Notes: a model not told the origin generated them from the letters alone. A stretch of 64,000 nucleotides of DNA from Bradyrhizobium sp. LTSP885 (GCF_000938305.1 NZ_JYMT01000002.1:22002-86001); one strand, 5' to 3'. Shown: positions 1 to 7,976, counted from the stretch's first letter. Program-made: numbers and translations.

Positions 1-882
1 ATCGTCGGCGGCATTGATCGCGAGCAGAACAGCCTCGATCTTCTCCATTCCAGCCGACGGATCGTAATCGTGCGAGGCTTCCCATTGATAGACATAGTCG
101 TTGGCGTCTGATGTGACCGGCAGCGCCAGTTGGTCGTCGACCATCTTGTCGGCCTGCGCTGCTGATGGCGCCAAAGTCTGGTAGCCGAGCGTGCCGCCGG
201 CACTGGCGAAACGATAGGCCGCGACGGCGTATTTCATCATCCGCGGCTGGCTCGTGTAGTTGCCGTTGTTGTAGTCGGGATCGTTGCGGATCGTCTCCAG
301 CATCATCCGGCGCAGGATCCAGTTGCGCGCCGCCATCGCGGTCGGCTGCGATGCCATCGGCACCAGCACGTCCATCATCTGCGGATAGCGTACGCCCCAG
401 ACCCAGGTATGCATGCCGCCCATCGAGTTGCCGATCACGAGTCGCAGATGCTTGATGCCGAGGCCCTCGGTGACGAGCCGGTACTGCGCATCGACCATGT
501 CGTCGTAATCGTATTTCGGAAAGCTCGTCCGCATCACATCCGACGGTTTCGAGGATTTGCCGTGTCCGATGCCGTCGGGGATGATGATGTAGTATTTCGA
601 TGCGTCGAGCGGCTGGCCGGGCCCGTACAATTCGCCGGCGAAGCTCGGCGTCAGCATGCTGGCTGCCGAACCGCCGGAGCCGTGCAGCACCAGCACCGGC
701 TGTCCGGTCGGCGCGCCGACCGTGGTGTAGTGCAGCCGCAGCTCCGGCATGATCTCGCCGGTGTGGAACTTGAAGTCCTTCGCGATCCACTCGCCGTCCT
801 GCGGCGCAGGATAATCTGCAGCCATTGCCGTGACCGATATCGAGACGAGAGCGACTGCAAGCGCGGCGCACAAACGGATCAT
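1..882 (-). CDS. Secreted alpha/beta hydrolase, homoserine acetyltransferase-like (partial, runs off left edge)
   Basis: This reading frame starts at an ATG at 882 and stays open for 294 codons to the left edge, so the C-terminus is missing. Residues 1-22 form a cleavable signal peptide ending AMA-A, which points to export. The motif LVLHGSGGSAASM is a typical oxyanion-loop region, and VIGNSMGGMHTW carries the GxSxG nucleophile elbow with its serine. The arrangement, including the long lid after the elbow, resembles the homoserine O-acetyltransferase branch of alpha/beta hydrolases, but a signal peptide argues against a biosynthetic transferase and for a periplasmic esterase or hydrolase. It is followed by an NTF2-like gene on the same strand about 100 bp upstream. 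The substrate cannot be told from sequence. Confidence 0.85.
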   Translation of the reverse strand, partial: MIRLCAALAVALVSISVTAMAADYPAPQDGEWIAKDFKFHTGEIMPELRLHYTTVGAPTGQPVLVLHGSGGSAASMLTPSFAGELYGPGQPLDASKYYIIIPDGIGHGKSSKPSDVMRTSFPKYDYDDMVDAQYRLVTEGLGIKHLRLVIGNSMGGMHTWVWGVRYPQMMDVLVPMASQPTAMAARNWILRRMMLETIRNDPDYNNGNYTSQPRMMKYAVAAYRFASAGGTLGYQTLAPSAAQADKMVDDQLALPVTSDANDYVYQWEASHDYDPSAGMEKIEAVLLAINAADD

Positions 883-981
883 CGTGTTTCTCCCCGGGCA
901 CGGCGCGTTCGTCCAGCCGCTCGGGCGCGAGCCTATCATGACGGCGACCGTCGCGCGCAGGGCTGAGGTGGAATTGTCGAG

Positions 982-1383
982 CTAGCCCTCCCTCAGCACA
1001 TTGAGGGCATACCATCCCCAATAGACGCGGTGGCGCCGGATCAGGCCGTCCTCGATCTCCATGATTTCGACCAGGTCCATCTGATCGCCCTCAGGCGACT
1101 GGCGCGGATATTCCCATGTGAGGACGCGGCCGTCGCTGAAGAAACCCTGCTTGAAGCGTTTGCGCTGCGGCGGATTGGTGCGGAACACAAGCGTGATGAA
1201 CTCGCGCAGTGCATCCTTGCCGCGGACAATCCCCTCGCGCGTCTGCATCAGGTGCTGAACCAGCGGGCTTTCGATCGAGGCCTCGGACGCATAGAGCGCC
1301 AGCGCCGCCTCGAGATCCTTGTTGCCAAGGGCCTCGTCCCAGAGCCTGTAGATGCGTTCCGCATCGTTCCTGTCGGTTGTCAT
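982..1383 (-). CDS. NTF2-like / SnoaL-type small domain protein
   Basis: A 133-residue protein with the pattern of the NTF2/SnoaL superfamily: an N-terminal helix with ERIYRLWDEALGNKDLEAAL followed by beta strands ending in RRHRVYWGWYAL. Such cone-shaped domains act as small hydrolases, isomerases or dehydratases, or as ligand-binding proteins; no catalytic signature could be assigned. The ATG at 1383 lies just upstream of a purine-rich stretch on the minus strand. The gene is divergent from the ArsR-type regulator that begins near 1523, and an inverted repeat lies between them, so the regulator may control it. Function is unknown. Confidence 0.85.
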   Translation of the reverse strand: MTTDRNDAERIYRLWDEALGNKDLEAALALYASEASIESPLVQHLMQTREGIVRGKDALREFITLVFRTNPPQRKRFKQGFFSDGRVLTWEYPRQSPEGDQMDLVEIMEIEDGLIRRHRVYWGWYALNVLREG

Positions 1384-1443
1384 GGCTGTTCTCTTTCTCT
1401 CCGTTGACCTGTGCCGATCAGAGCGGATAGGGCGGCTGTGATG

Positions 1444-1461
1444 TTTCAGGAAAATCTGAAA
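1444..1461. promoter_or_regulatory. Inverted repeat TTTCAG-N6-CTGAAA, putative operator
   Basis: A perfect 6-bp inverted repeat with a 6-bp spacer lies in the divergent gap between the NTF2-like gene and the ArsR-type regulator. Its place and symmetry fit an autoregulatory operator for the dimeric winged-helix protein encoded next to it. This is inference; no binding data are available. Confidence 0.4.
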
Positions 1462-1522
1462 TGAGTTTCGAAGCCTCCGGATTGCAGGTAGGACTGTTCC
1501 GATCGATTTGGAGGACGAAGCT

Positions 1523-2215
1523 GTGGGATCATCCGGTCAGTCCGTGCAGACGGGATTCGCGCGGATCGCCGAGGCGCTGGGCGATCCGGCGCGCGAGGCG
1601 ATGGTCAGCGCGCTGGCCGACGGCAAGGCGCTGCCCGCCGGTGAGCTTGCCTCCGTCGCCGGCATCTCGCCGCAGAGCGCCAGCGCGCATCTGCAGAAGC
1701 TGGTCGATGCGCGCGTGCTGTCGGTCTGGGCGCAGGGCCGGTTCAGGTATTACCGGATCAGGGACGACGACGTTGCGGCGCTGATCGAGAGCCTGGTCGA
1801 CCTTGCAGCCAGAGCGGGCGCCGCGCGCAAGCGTGTGATGCCGGCCGAGCAGCTCAGGCAGTCACGCACCTGCTACCATCATCTGGCGGGCCAGCTTGGT
1901 GTGTTGCTGTCCAATGCGCTGATACGGCGGCGGCTCGTCGTGGTCGATGGCCGCGCCGGCCGCGTGACCGAACAGGGGCTGGCGTGGTGCCGGGCCGAGG
2001 AGATCGATTTCGATCCGGCGCGTCAGCCGCATCTGCGCGCTTGCAACGACTGGACCGAGCGCGTGCCGCACCTCGCCGGTCCCTTTGCCAACGCCGTGCT
2101 GGCGCGGCTGCTCCAGACGCGCTGTGTTGCGCCGCACCGCATTCCGCGTGCGCTGCGCATCACGGACCGGGGGCGAGCGTTCTTCGATCGGCTTGGCGTG
2201 CAGGTTCCGTTCTGA
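1523..2215 (+). CDS. ArsR-family winged-helix transcriptional regulator
   Basis: The first 95 residues are an ArsR-type winged helix: IAEALGDPAREAMVSALADG leads into a recognition region (SVAGISPQSASAHLQKLVDA) and a wing (VWAQGRFRYYRI). The rest, to 230 residues, is an extension rich in arginine and cysteine of the type found in long ArsR proteins of Proteobacteria; its ligand is unknown and no CxC metal site is evident. I place the start at the GTG at 1523 because GGAGGA lies seven bases before it at 1510-1515; an in-frame TTG at 1508 would overlap that site. The gene is divergent from the NTF2-like gene and ends one base from the stop of the convergent DUF2188 gene. Confidence 0.85.
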   Translation: MGSSGQSVQTGFARIAEALGDPAREAMVSALADGKALPAGELASVAGISPQSASAHLQKLVDARVLSVWAQGRFRYYRIRDDDVAALIESLVDLAARAGAARKRVMPAEQLRQSRTCYHHLAGQLGVLLSNALIRRRLVVVDGRAGRVTEQGLAWCRAEEIDFDPARQPHLRACNDWTERVPHLAGPFANAVLARLLQTRCVAPHRIPRALRITDRGRAFFDRLGVQVPF

Positions 2216-2461
2216 CTAGCGGCCGTCCTCGACTTCCGTCTCCGGGCGGTCATTGCCGGCCGCGGTTTCGGTGTGCCATTTCCCGTCTGATGTCTCGTAC
2301 TCGATCGCCTCGGTGCGCCCGGGCACGCGCTGCTCGGCAGCGACGCGTCGCGCGGCGGCAAGTGCCGCGGCATGGGTCGGAAACGGTTCCGAAAACACGC
2401 CGCTGACGGTATAGGCCCAGCCGCCGTCGTGCTGGACGACCTTGTAGATCACGTGGCTCAT
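2216..2461 (-). CDS. DUF2188 domain protein
   Basis: An 81-residue protein whose N-terminal half matches the DUF2188 pattern: a hydrophobic strand, then VVQHDGGWAYTVSG, then a helix with PTHAAALAAARRVAAEQ. The family consists of small single-domain proteins with no established function. The C-terminal third is charged and lacks a clear fold signal. The gene starts at the ATG at 2461 and ends directly against the stop codon of the ArsR-type gene, so the two are convergent with no spacer. Confidence 0.8.
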   Translation of the reverse strand: MSHVIYKVVQHDGGWAYTVSGVFSEPFPTHAAALAAARRVAAEQRVPGRTEAIEYETSDGKWHTETAAGNDRPETEVEDGR

Positions 2462-2576
2462 TGGAACCTCTCCGCCGTGGACGATCAGGGGTGCCAGACT
2501 AGACCACGATGTCGCATTTTGCAGCAGCCGATCGTCCTTGAGGGAGCAACCCATGACCGGGGACAGGGAGACCACC

Positions 2577-2843
2577 ATGTGCCGCAACATCAAGACGCTG
2601 TTCAACTTCGAGCCGCCCGCTACCGAGGACGAGATCCAGGCCTCGGCGCTGCAATTCGTGCGCAAACTGTCCGGCTTCAACAAGCCGTCGCTGGCTAACG
2701 AGGCCGCGTTCAACCAGGCCGTGACCGAGGTGTCCGAGACGGCGAGAAGGCTGCTGATCTCGTTGCAGACCACCTCGCCGGCGCGCGATCGCGAGATCGA
2801 GGCGGAAAAGGCCAAGGAGCGTTCGCGGCTGCGGTTCGGCTGA
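2577..2843 (+). CDS. DUF2277 domain protein
   Basis: The protein begins MCRNIKTLFNFEPPAT, the hallmark N-terminus of DUF2277, and continues with a helix containing ASALQFVRKLSGFNKPS. It has 88 residues, the usual family length. The start is set by GGGAG six bases before the ATG at 2577; an upstream in-frame extension from 2538 lacks that support. No function is known for the family. The conserved cysteine at residue 2 and the phenylalanines suggest a small helical binding module, but this is a guess. Confidence 0.88.
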   Translation: MCRNIKTLFNFEPPATEDEIQASALQFVRKLSGFNKPSLANEAAFNQAVTEVSETARRLLISLQTTSPARDREIEAEKAKERSRLRFG

Positions 2844-2928
2844 GATTGGCGCCAGTCCGTGATCCAGCTCACGGACCAGCGGCGCAGCACCAGGCAACAT
2901 CGCCGTCCACCCGGCCCGGAGCAACGCC

Positions 2929-3132
2929 ATGAAGCCTGCCGTCCTGCTCACCCTCTGTTCGATCGCATTCGCCGTTCTGTGGACCTGCGGCATGCTGTGG
3001 TCGAGCGGGGTGATCGACCGCACCAATGTCATCATCCTGTCGATCTGCGGGGCATTCGCAGGCGTCGCCTGGTACTACGCCATGCGCTGGGTGTTCCAGT
3101 TCATCCGCCTCGTTCCGCCCGGCGATCGCTAG
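2929..3132 (+). CDS. Small two-helix inner-membrane protein
   Basis: A 67-residue protein with two hydrophobic segments, roughly residues 4-24 and 33-57, separated by a short polar turn, and a positively charged tail. It looks like a small integral membrane protein. An AT-poor upstream region contains GGAGCAACGCC before the ATG, a reasonable ribosome-binding site. I do not recognise the family. It lies between the DUF2277 gene and the convergent collagen-like gene. Confidence 0.65.
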   Translation: MKPAVLLTLCSIAFAVLWTCGMLWSSGVIDRTNVIILSICGAFAGVAWYYAMRWVFQFIRLVPPGDR

Positions 3133-3183
3133 ATCGCCAACGCGCGAACCGCACGCTGTTTGGCGTCCGCGGAGCTGAACGCG

Positions 3184-3708
3184 TTACTTCTTGTCCTTCT
3201 TGTCCTTGTGACGGTGCTTCTTCTTTTTCTTGTGATCGTCGTCCTCGCCTGAATCATCCTCGCCGAAGTCGCCGGTATCGACGTCGTCATAGGCGATCGC
3301 TTCCGCCGCCGCGCGCTCAGCGGCCTCGTGCTCGGCCTGCTCGATCGCTTCGCGCTCTTTGGTGCGCTTGTAGTCTTCGTAAGCGTCGAAGATCATGTGC
3401 AGCCACGGCATCACCTGGTCGAGCGACGGCAGTTGGCCGGCCGGTCCGGCTTCACCGCGCGGGCCTGCCGGTCCCGGGGCGCCTCGCGGACCAGCCTCAC
3501 CGCGCGCGCCTTGCGGGCCTGCCTTGCCCTGTGCGCCAGGCTTGCCCTGCGGGCCGGCCTTGCCGATCGGGCCGGCCTTGCCGACCGGACCCGGCTTGCC
3601 GCGCACGCCTTCCGCCCCCGGCCGTCCTGGATGTCCCTGCGGACCCGGTCGGCCCGGCTCGCCCTGGCGGCCCTGTGGCCCCCGGCGGGAAGTTGTGTCG
3701 TCAGCCAC
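3184..3708 (-). CDS. Collagen-like Gly-X-Y repeat protein with acidic/lysine-rich tail, no signal peptide
   Basis: Residues 10-91 are an almost unbroken run of about 27 Gly-X-Y triplets rich in proline, lysine, alanine and glutamine ([29 protein letters not shown]), which is the primary signature of a collagen triple helix. Residues 92-125 are a helical, probably trimerising segment ([26 protein letters not shown] interrupted here by length limits). The tail is highly acidic ([18 protein letters not shown]) and then lysine/histidine-rich to the end. The start is a GTG at 3708 with GGAG ahead of it. No signal peptide or anchor is visible, unlike most bacterial collagen-like surface proteins. 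Function is unknown. Confidence 0.85.
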   Translation of the reverse strand: MADDTTSRRGPQGRQGEPGRPGPQGHPGRPGAEGVRGKPGPVGKAGPIGKAGPQGKPGAQGKAGPQGARGEAGPRGAPGPAGPRGEAGPAGQLPSLDQVMPWLHMIFDAYEDYKRTKEREAIEQAEHEAAERAAAEAIAYDDVDTGDFGEDDSGEDDDHKKKKKHRHKDKKDKK

Positions 3709-3844
3709 TGCGATGCTCCGTCGAGATGTGGAGCCGTTTGTAACAGAGGTTGGACGACGGCTTCAATTCCGCCGGCCGGCGCCGACGCAAGGATCAACAG
3801 TCATAATTCGATGCGTCTTGCGATCGATCCGCCGATCTGAACGG

Positions 3845-4108
3845 CTACGCCGCCGCGCGTTCGCTGTGCGGCGGCACCTCGACGCCGTCGGCGGAGTATT
3901 CGCGGATCTTGTTGCGCAGGGTGCGGACCGACAGTCCGAGCACGCGCGCGGCGCGGGTGCGGTTGCCGTCGCAGCGCGCCAAGGTCTGCAGCACGAGCTC
4001 GCGCTCGACCTCGCCGACGGTGGCGCCAATGAGCAATGGCACGACTTCATTTGGGGCCAGCGACGGCAGCAAAGCTTCCGGCGACGGCAGGGTGGACGCG
4101 TAAGACAT
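3845..4108 (-). CDS. Fis-type helix-turn-helix DNA-binding protein
   Basis: An 87-residue protein whose core reads TVGEVERELVLQTLARC followed by GNRTRAARVLGLSVRTLRNK, the Fis-type HTH found at the C-terminus of NtrC-family activators such as FlbD. Here it stands alone, without receiver or AAA+ domains, so it should act as a small DNA-binding architectural or regulatory protein. GGAGG lies five bases before the ATG at 4108. Its targets cannot be inferred; the 174-bp upstream gap is AT-richer than average and probably holds its promoter. Confidence 0.85.
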   Translation of the reverse strand: MSYASTLPSPEALLPSLAPNEVVPLLIGATVGEVERELVLQTLARCDGNRTRAARVLGLSVRTLRNKIREYSADGVEVPPHSERAAA

Positions 4109-4282
4109 GACACCTCCCGATCAACGCTCGCCTCAGCGATGAAGCGGAAACATCGAGAATGAACTACCCCTAGTCCGTAATTTCACGGTGAGCCGGTTTG
4201 GTTAACAACGTCTTAACGCACCCCTAACCATCTGCGTTGTAAGGAAAATACCCCGAAATCGCCACGATTGCGGTTCCATCGG

Positions 4283-5050
4283 TCACAGTGTCCGATAGCC
4301 GCCATCGACCATCAGGATCGTGCCGGACACATAGGCCGCGAGATCAGATGCGAGGAAGATCGCGGGACCCACGATGTCCTCCGGCTTGCCGGCGCGGCCG
4401 AGCGGGGTGTGGTCCATGAACACCTTCACCAGATCAGGATTGGTGGCGCGCACCTTCTCGTTCAGCGGCGTCTCGATGAAGCCGGGGCCGATCGCATTGA
4501 CCCGTACGCCGTCCTTGCCGAGCTCGGCGGCGAGCGCCTTGGTGAAGCCGAGCACGCCATGCTTGGAGGCGGTATAGGCCGGCGAGCTCGGCGTGCGCAG
4601 GTGCACAAAGGACTGGATCGAGCCGATATTGACGATGCGTCCCTTGGTCTTGCGCAAGGGTGCGAGGAACGCATGCGTCACGTTGAAGACGCCGGTCAGA
4701 TTGATCGCGATGATGTCTTCCCAGTCCTTGATCACGGCCTCGTCCGCGCCGAGCATGCCGTTGCGGCGGGCAATGCCGGCATTGTTGACCAGGATCGAAA
4801 CCGCTCCGACCTTGTCGGCGACAAGTTTCGCCATCGCGGTACAGGCGTCGCGATTGGTGACGTCGAGTTTGAAACTTTCCGCCTTGCCGCCGGCATCGCG
4901 GATGTCCTTTGCCGCCTCGGCAGCCGCCTCGCCGTTCATGTCGAGCAGCACGATGCGCGCACCCTCCCGCCCATAGCCCAAAGCGATCGCGCGCCCGATG
5001 CCGGAGCCTGCACCGGTGATGACGGCGATGTGATTGTCGAGAAGGGGCAT
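4283..5050 (-). CDS. Short-chain dehydrogenase/reductase (classical SDR)
   Basis: A 255-residue classical SDR. The Rossmann motif TGAGSGIG is at residues 12-19, NNAG follows the fourth strand, and the active site has the serine of IGSIQS and YTASK. The aspartate in LLDMNG after strand 2 suggests preference for NAD. The C-terminus VSGTILMVDGGYRTL is typical of complete family members. I set the start at 5050 because AGGAAACGCC immediately precedes that ATG; the frame is open further upstream without a better site. It is monocistronic and divergent from the J-domain gene. Substrate is unknown. Confidence 0.9.
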   Translation of the reverse strand: MPLLDNHIAVITGAGSGIGRAIALGYGREGARIVLLDMNGEAAAEAAKDIRDAGGKAESFKLDVTNRDACTAMAKLVADKVGAVSILVNNAGIARRNGMLGADEAVIKDWEDIIAINLTGVFNVTHAFLAPLRKTKGRIVNIGSIQSFVHLRTPSSPAYTASKHGVLGFTKALAAELGKDGVRVNAIGPGFIETPLNEKVRATNPDLVKVFMDHTPLGRAGKPEDIVGPAIFLASDLAAYVSGTILMVDGGYRTL

Positions 5051-5162
5051 GGCGTTTCCTCGTCTATTTTTGGATGTTGTCGACAACACTATTCAAAACT
5101 GCAGCAAGTGAAACGCCAAGCGGTGTTTGCGCGTTGCTGTTATCCGAATTCGGATGATGCCT

Positions 5163-5648
5163 ATGGACTCGAACATGCACCCGCAGATCAGGCAATGGAA
5201 ACTCGCGATCGAGCGTTTTTACGCGACGCCCGATCCTGACTATCGCGAGATGGCCCGGATGGTCGCGGAGATCGCGGCGACCGATCTCGACGAGACGCTG
5301 CGGCAGGCGGCCGCACAGGTGCTGCCGATCCTGCGCCGGGCTGCGTTGACATCCGCCGACCGCCGCACCCGGGTGATGGCACTGCGCCGCCTCGGCATCA
5401 TCGGCGACGCGCTGCATATGCTCGCGATGCCGCTGTTCGGCCGGCGCGGCCTGGCGCCGAAGGCGCCGACGCAGGAGGATCAGTATCGGCAATTGCTCGG
5501 CCTGCCGCTCGGCCGCCGCCTCGCCACGACCGAAATCCATCAGGCCTTCAAGCACGCTGCCAAAACGGCGCATCCTGACGGTGGCGGCAACGGGCCGGCG
5601 TTCCACGAACTCGCCGCCGCGCGCGACGCGCTGATCAGGCATCATTGA
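5163..5648 (+). CDS. J-domain (DnaJ-like) protein with a HEAT-like N-terminal region
   Basis: The C-terminal 55 residues are a short J-domain: YRQLLGLPLG, then a helix, the essential HPD tripeptide at residues 137-139 (AHPDGGG), and a last helix. J-domains stimulate Hsp70/DnaK ATPase activity. Residues 1-100 form amphipathic helices (ARMVAEIAAT, LRQAAAQVLPILRRA) that may serve as client-binding domain; no zinc finger or G/F region is present, so this is a type III co-chaperone. Several start codons cluster at 5154-5175 with no clear ribosome-binding site; 5163 is a compromise. It converges on the secreted-protein gene at 5732. Confidence 0.75.
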   Translation: MDSNMHPQIRQWKLAIERFYATPDPDYREMARMVAEIAATDLDETLRQAAAQVLPILRRAALTSADRRTRVMALRRLGIIGDALHMLAMPLFGRRGLAPKAPTQEDQYRQLLGLPLGRRLATTEIHQAFKHAAKTAHPDGGGNGPAFHELAAARDALIRHH

Positions 5649-5678
5649 AGTGACGCAGTGATTCCAGACAGCGCAAGC

Positions 5679-5708
5679 GCGGGCTCCGCGGCGTAACCGC
5701 GTGCCCGC
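5679..5708. terminator. GC-rich hairpin between convergent genes
   Basis: GCGGGC and CGCGG arms pair with CCGCG and GCCCGC around a short loop. The hairpin sits between the stop codons of the convergent J-domain and secreted-protein genes and could stop transcription from both sides. There is no U-rich tract, so efficiency is uncertain. Confidence 0.35.
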
Positions 5709-5731
5709 CCGGTGCATTCGATCAGAGACGC

Positions 5732-5998
5732 TCAGAACGAGCAGGTGCCGTTGCTCAAGAGACCGGTCTTGTAGGCAAAAGCGGCCTCGAAGGTCGGCAG
5801 CTCCTCGCTGACGACGGCATAGTTCGACGGCCACGGCACGGTCGGGATGCTCTGGTCCCAGATCTGGCAGACGCCGGTGTCCTGCCAGCGGATCAGATGA
5901 TAGGGCGTGGCGCTCGCGGGGCCTGCTGCGGCAAGCGCAGAGATGGTGACGGCAAGGGCGGCACAGGCAATCGGCAGACGACGCAAGAAACGAGGCAT
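5732..5998 (-). CDS. Small secreted protein of unknown function
   Basis: An 88-residue protein with a signal peptide at residues 1-30 (arginine-rich start, hydrophobic core, cleavage after ASA). The mature part of about 58 residues has two cysteines (GVCQIW and NGTCSF), which could form a disulfide in the periplasm. GGAGATTTCCC precedes the ATG at 5998. I do not recognise the family. It is preceded by the divergent gene of another secreted protein at 6258. Confidence 0.7.
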   Translation of the reverse strand: MPRFLRRLPIACAALAVTISALAAAGPASATPYHLIRWQDTGVCQIWDQSIPTVPWPSNYAVVSEELPTFEAAFAYKTGLLSNGTCSF

Positions 5999-6257
5999 GG
6001 GAAATCTCCGGTTTGAAAAAGTCTTGCTCCGCAAAGGCAATTTGGGAGCTCTTTTGAGAGCGCTGGGGCGTGTCGCCCCGGACATGATTTGAGTGTTGGA
6101 ACCCGGCGGTCAGGTTCAATGCTGACCGCGCGGAAAAGCTCGCGATGAGCGGGCCGCCGCTGTCCCAAATTGCGCCGCCTTGTTTGCTTGCTACAGTTCG
6201 CCAGGCGCGATTCGCTTGATGTCGCGATGTGACAAACATTTTGGGGAGACCGCACCA

Positions 6258-6695
6258 ATGAGAGCATCCGTCCTTCGTGCCGCGCTGGCAGCACTCATGG
6301 CCTTCGCGGGCCTCGCCGTCTCGTCCGCCGTCCGCGCTGACAGTGGCTTCGTGACGCTCGTGATCTACAAGGCGGGATGGATCATCGGCGGCTCCGGCGG
6401 CAGCGGCACGCTCACGTTCCGCGGCCGCTCCTATTCGCTCTCCACCGGCGGCCTCGACTACGGCCTGGTGTTCGGCGGCTCGAAGACCGTGCTGCGCGGC
6501 CGCGTCAGCAACATCAACCGCGCCAGCGACATTGCCGGCGTCTACGGCGCCGCCGGTGCCGGCCTCGCGCTCGGCCGCGGCGCCCGCGCGATCGTGCTCA
6601 CCAACCAGAAGGGCGCGGTGCTCGAGTTGACCGGGCATCAGGTCGGGCTGATGGCGAACGCGGATTTGAGCGGGCTGGCGATCACGATGCGGTAG
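6258..6695 (+). CDS. Secreted glycine-rich protein, first of a paralogous pair (possibly EipA/DUF1134-like)
   Basis: A 145-residue protein with a signal peptide (cleavage near residue 27, VRA-D) and a mature beta-rich domain containing YKAGWIIGGSGGSG, GGLDYGLVFGGSK and DIAGVYGAAGAG, ending MANADLSGLAITM. The glycine pattern and ending recall the DUF1134/EipA envelope family, but I am not certain. GGGGAG precedes the ATG at 6258. A second copy of the same family starts at 7083; the two share most motif residues, so this is a tandem duplication. The likely role is in the cell envelope. Confidence 0.75.
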   Translation: MRASVLRAALAALMAFAGLAVSSAVRADSGFVTLVIYKAGWIIGGSGGSGTLTFRGRSYSLSTGGLDYGLVFGGSKTVLRGRVSNINRASDIAGVYGAAGAGLALGRGARAIVLTNQKGAVLELTGHQVGLMANADLSGLAITMR

Positions 6696-6737
6696 GGATG
6701 CGTAGGGTGGTCTCCGCTCCTCGCGGCAACCTCTCCC

Positions 6738-6857
6738 GTCGTCCCTGCGAAAGCAGGGACCCATAACCACCGAATTACGTAAGCGAGCGAAGTCGACTCC
6801 GCTTGTGCCCTTTCCGCGGGCCGCGGCGTATGGGTCCCGGGTCAAGCCCGGGACGAC
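6738..6857. repeat. Palindromic repeat, family A, copy 1
   Basis: The left arm (GTCGTCCCTGCGAAAGCAGG and onward ACCCATAA) and the right arm (TATGGGTCCC ... GGGACGAC) form a long inverted repeat around about 60 bp. Related copies lie at 14895-15016 and 16492-16608. The element fills most of the 387-bp gap between the two paralogous secreted-protein genes; the rest of the gap shows no gene. Confidence 0.75.
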
Positions 6858-7082
6858 AGCGAGCATGTTGCGCCGCTTGCGAGTCATACATCCGCATTCT
6901 CGCGGCGCGATTTGCCCGAGTTTTGCGAGGGGGCTTGCGCCGTCGGGCAACTCAGTGATTGGGGTGCGGCAGCCCGATCGGCGCGCTGCCCCCGCATGTC
7001 CCGGCGGACATTTCAACGGCGTCGCGCATCGGCTAGATTGGCGCGAATCGATCCGCCTCTCACATCATCCGGAGTATCCCCC

Positions 7083-7517
7083 ATGAGATTGTCATCCGCC
7101 GCCCGCGCCGTGCTGCTCGCGCTGGGGCTGCTCGCCGGATCGTCCGCCGCCCTGGCCGACGAGGGCGCCGTGACACTCGTCATCTTCAAGGCGGGCTGGG
7201 TCTTCGGCGGCTCGATCGGCAAAGGCGTCATGACCTTCCACGGCCAGACCTACGGGCTCACCGCCGGCGGGCTGGACTATGGTCTCGTCTTCGGCGGTTC
7301 CCAGACCACGTTGCAGGGCAAGGTCCGGAACATCCGCCGGGCCCAGGACATCGCCGGCGTCTATGGCGCGGCGGGCGTCGGCGTTGCATTCGGCGCCGGC
7401 GTGCGCGGCATCGTGCTGACCAACCAGAACGGCGCGATCCTGGAATTGGCCGGCAAGCAGCTCGGCCTGATGGCCAATGTCGACCTCTCAGGGCTCGCGA
7501 TCACGTTGAAGGAATAA
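7083..7517 (+). CDS. Secreted glycine-rich protein, second of a paralogous pair
   Basis: A 144-residue paralogue of the protein at 6258: it has a signal peptide ending ALA-D, the matching motifs FKAGWVFGGSIG, GGLDYGLVFGGSQ and DIAGVYGAAGVG, and the same ending MANVDLSGLAITL. Like its partner it is probably an exported envelope protein of unknown function. The ATG at 7083 follows a short pyrimidine-rich leader without a strong ribosome-binding site. The two genes are separated by a palindromic repeat rather than being a tight operon. Confidence 0.75.
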   Translation: MRLSSAARAVLLALGLLAGSSAALADEGAVTLVIFKAGWVFGGSIGKGVMTFHGQTYGLTAGGLDYGLVFGGSQTTLQGKVRNIRRAQDIAGVYGAAGVGVAFGAGVRGIVLTNQNGAILELAGKQLGLMANVDLSGLAITLKE

Positions 7518-7540
7518 TGCGCTCCGCGATCTTTCCGCTC

Positions 7541-7583
7541 GTCATTCCGGGCTCGCGCCAAGAGGCGCGCCCCGGAATGACGG
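7541..7583. repeat. Short palindrome, family F (CGTCATTCCGGG...)
   Basis: GTCATTCCGGG and CCCGGAATGAC flank a GC-rich centre to form a strong hairpin between the stop codons of two convergent genes (7517 and 7590). It may act as a bidirectional terminator. Confidence 0.55.
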
Positions 7584-7589
7584 GGGGAG

Positions 7590-7976
7590 TTATTGTCCCT
7601 TCACCGCAGCCACGCCCTCGATCTCGATCAGCATCTGCGGGTTCGGCAGCGCCAGCACCACGCAGGTGGTGCGCGCCGGATAGGGCGCCGGCCCAAACGC
7701 CCCGGCATAGAGCGCGTTCATCGTGGCGACGTCGGCGGCGCGGGTCAGCAGCACGTTGACCTTGACGAGGTCGCGCATCGTGGCGCCGGCTTCATCCAGC
7801 ACGCGCTTGAAATTGGTCACGACATTGGCGAACTGCGCCTCGAACGTGTCAGGCAGCGCGCCATTCGCATCGAACCCGGGAATGCCGGAGATAAACAGCA
7901 GGTCGCCGACGCGGGCGCCGAACGAGAGCGGCGGGGACTTGATGCCTGGCGGGGGAGGGAAGTGTTTTATCGACAT
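7590..7976 (-). CDS. RidA-family (YjgF/YER057c/UK114) protein
   Basis: A 128-residue RidA-family protein. The family signature appears as FISGIPGFDANG near residue 35 and as PYPARTTCVVLALPNPQMLIE near the C-terminus, where the arginine of PARTT is the residue that holds the substrate carboxylate in true RidA deaminases. RidA hydrolyses reactive enamine/imine intermediates from PLP enzymes; other subgroups have unknown roles. GAGGA five bases before the ATG at 7976 decides this start over the ATG at 7982. It converges on the secreted-protein gene at 7083. Confidence 0.88.
   Translation of the reverse strand: MSIKHFPPPPGIKSPPLSFGARVGDLLFISGIPGFDANGALPDTFEAQFANVVTNFKRVLDEAGATMRDLVKVNVLLTRAADVATMNALYAGAFGPAPYPARTTCVVLALPNPQMLIEIEGVAAVKGQ

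Noticed and set aside
5064..7016. 650-codon open frame on the minus strand
   Set aside because: It overlaps several better genes on both strands, has low-complexity His/Arg/Ala composition and contains no recognisable motif; a GC-rich shadow.
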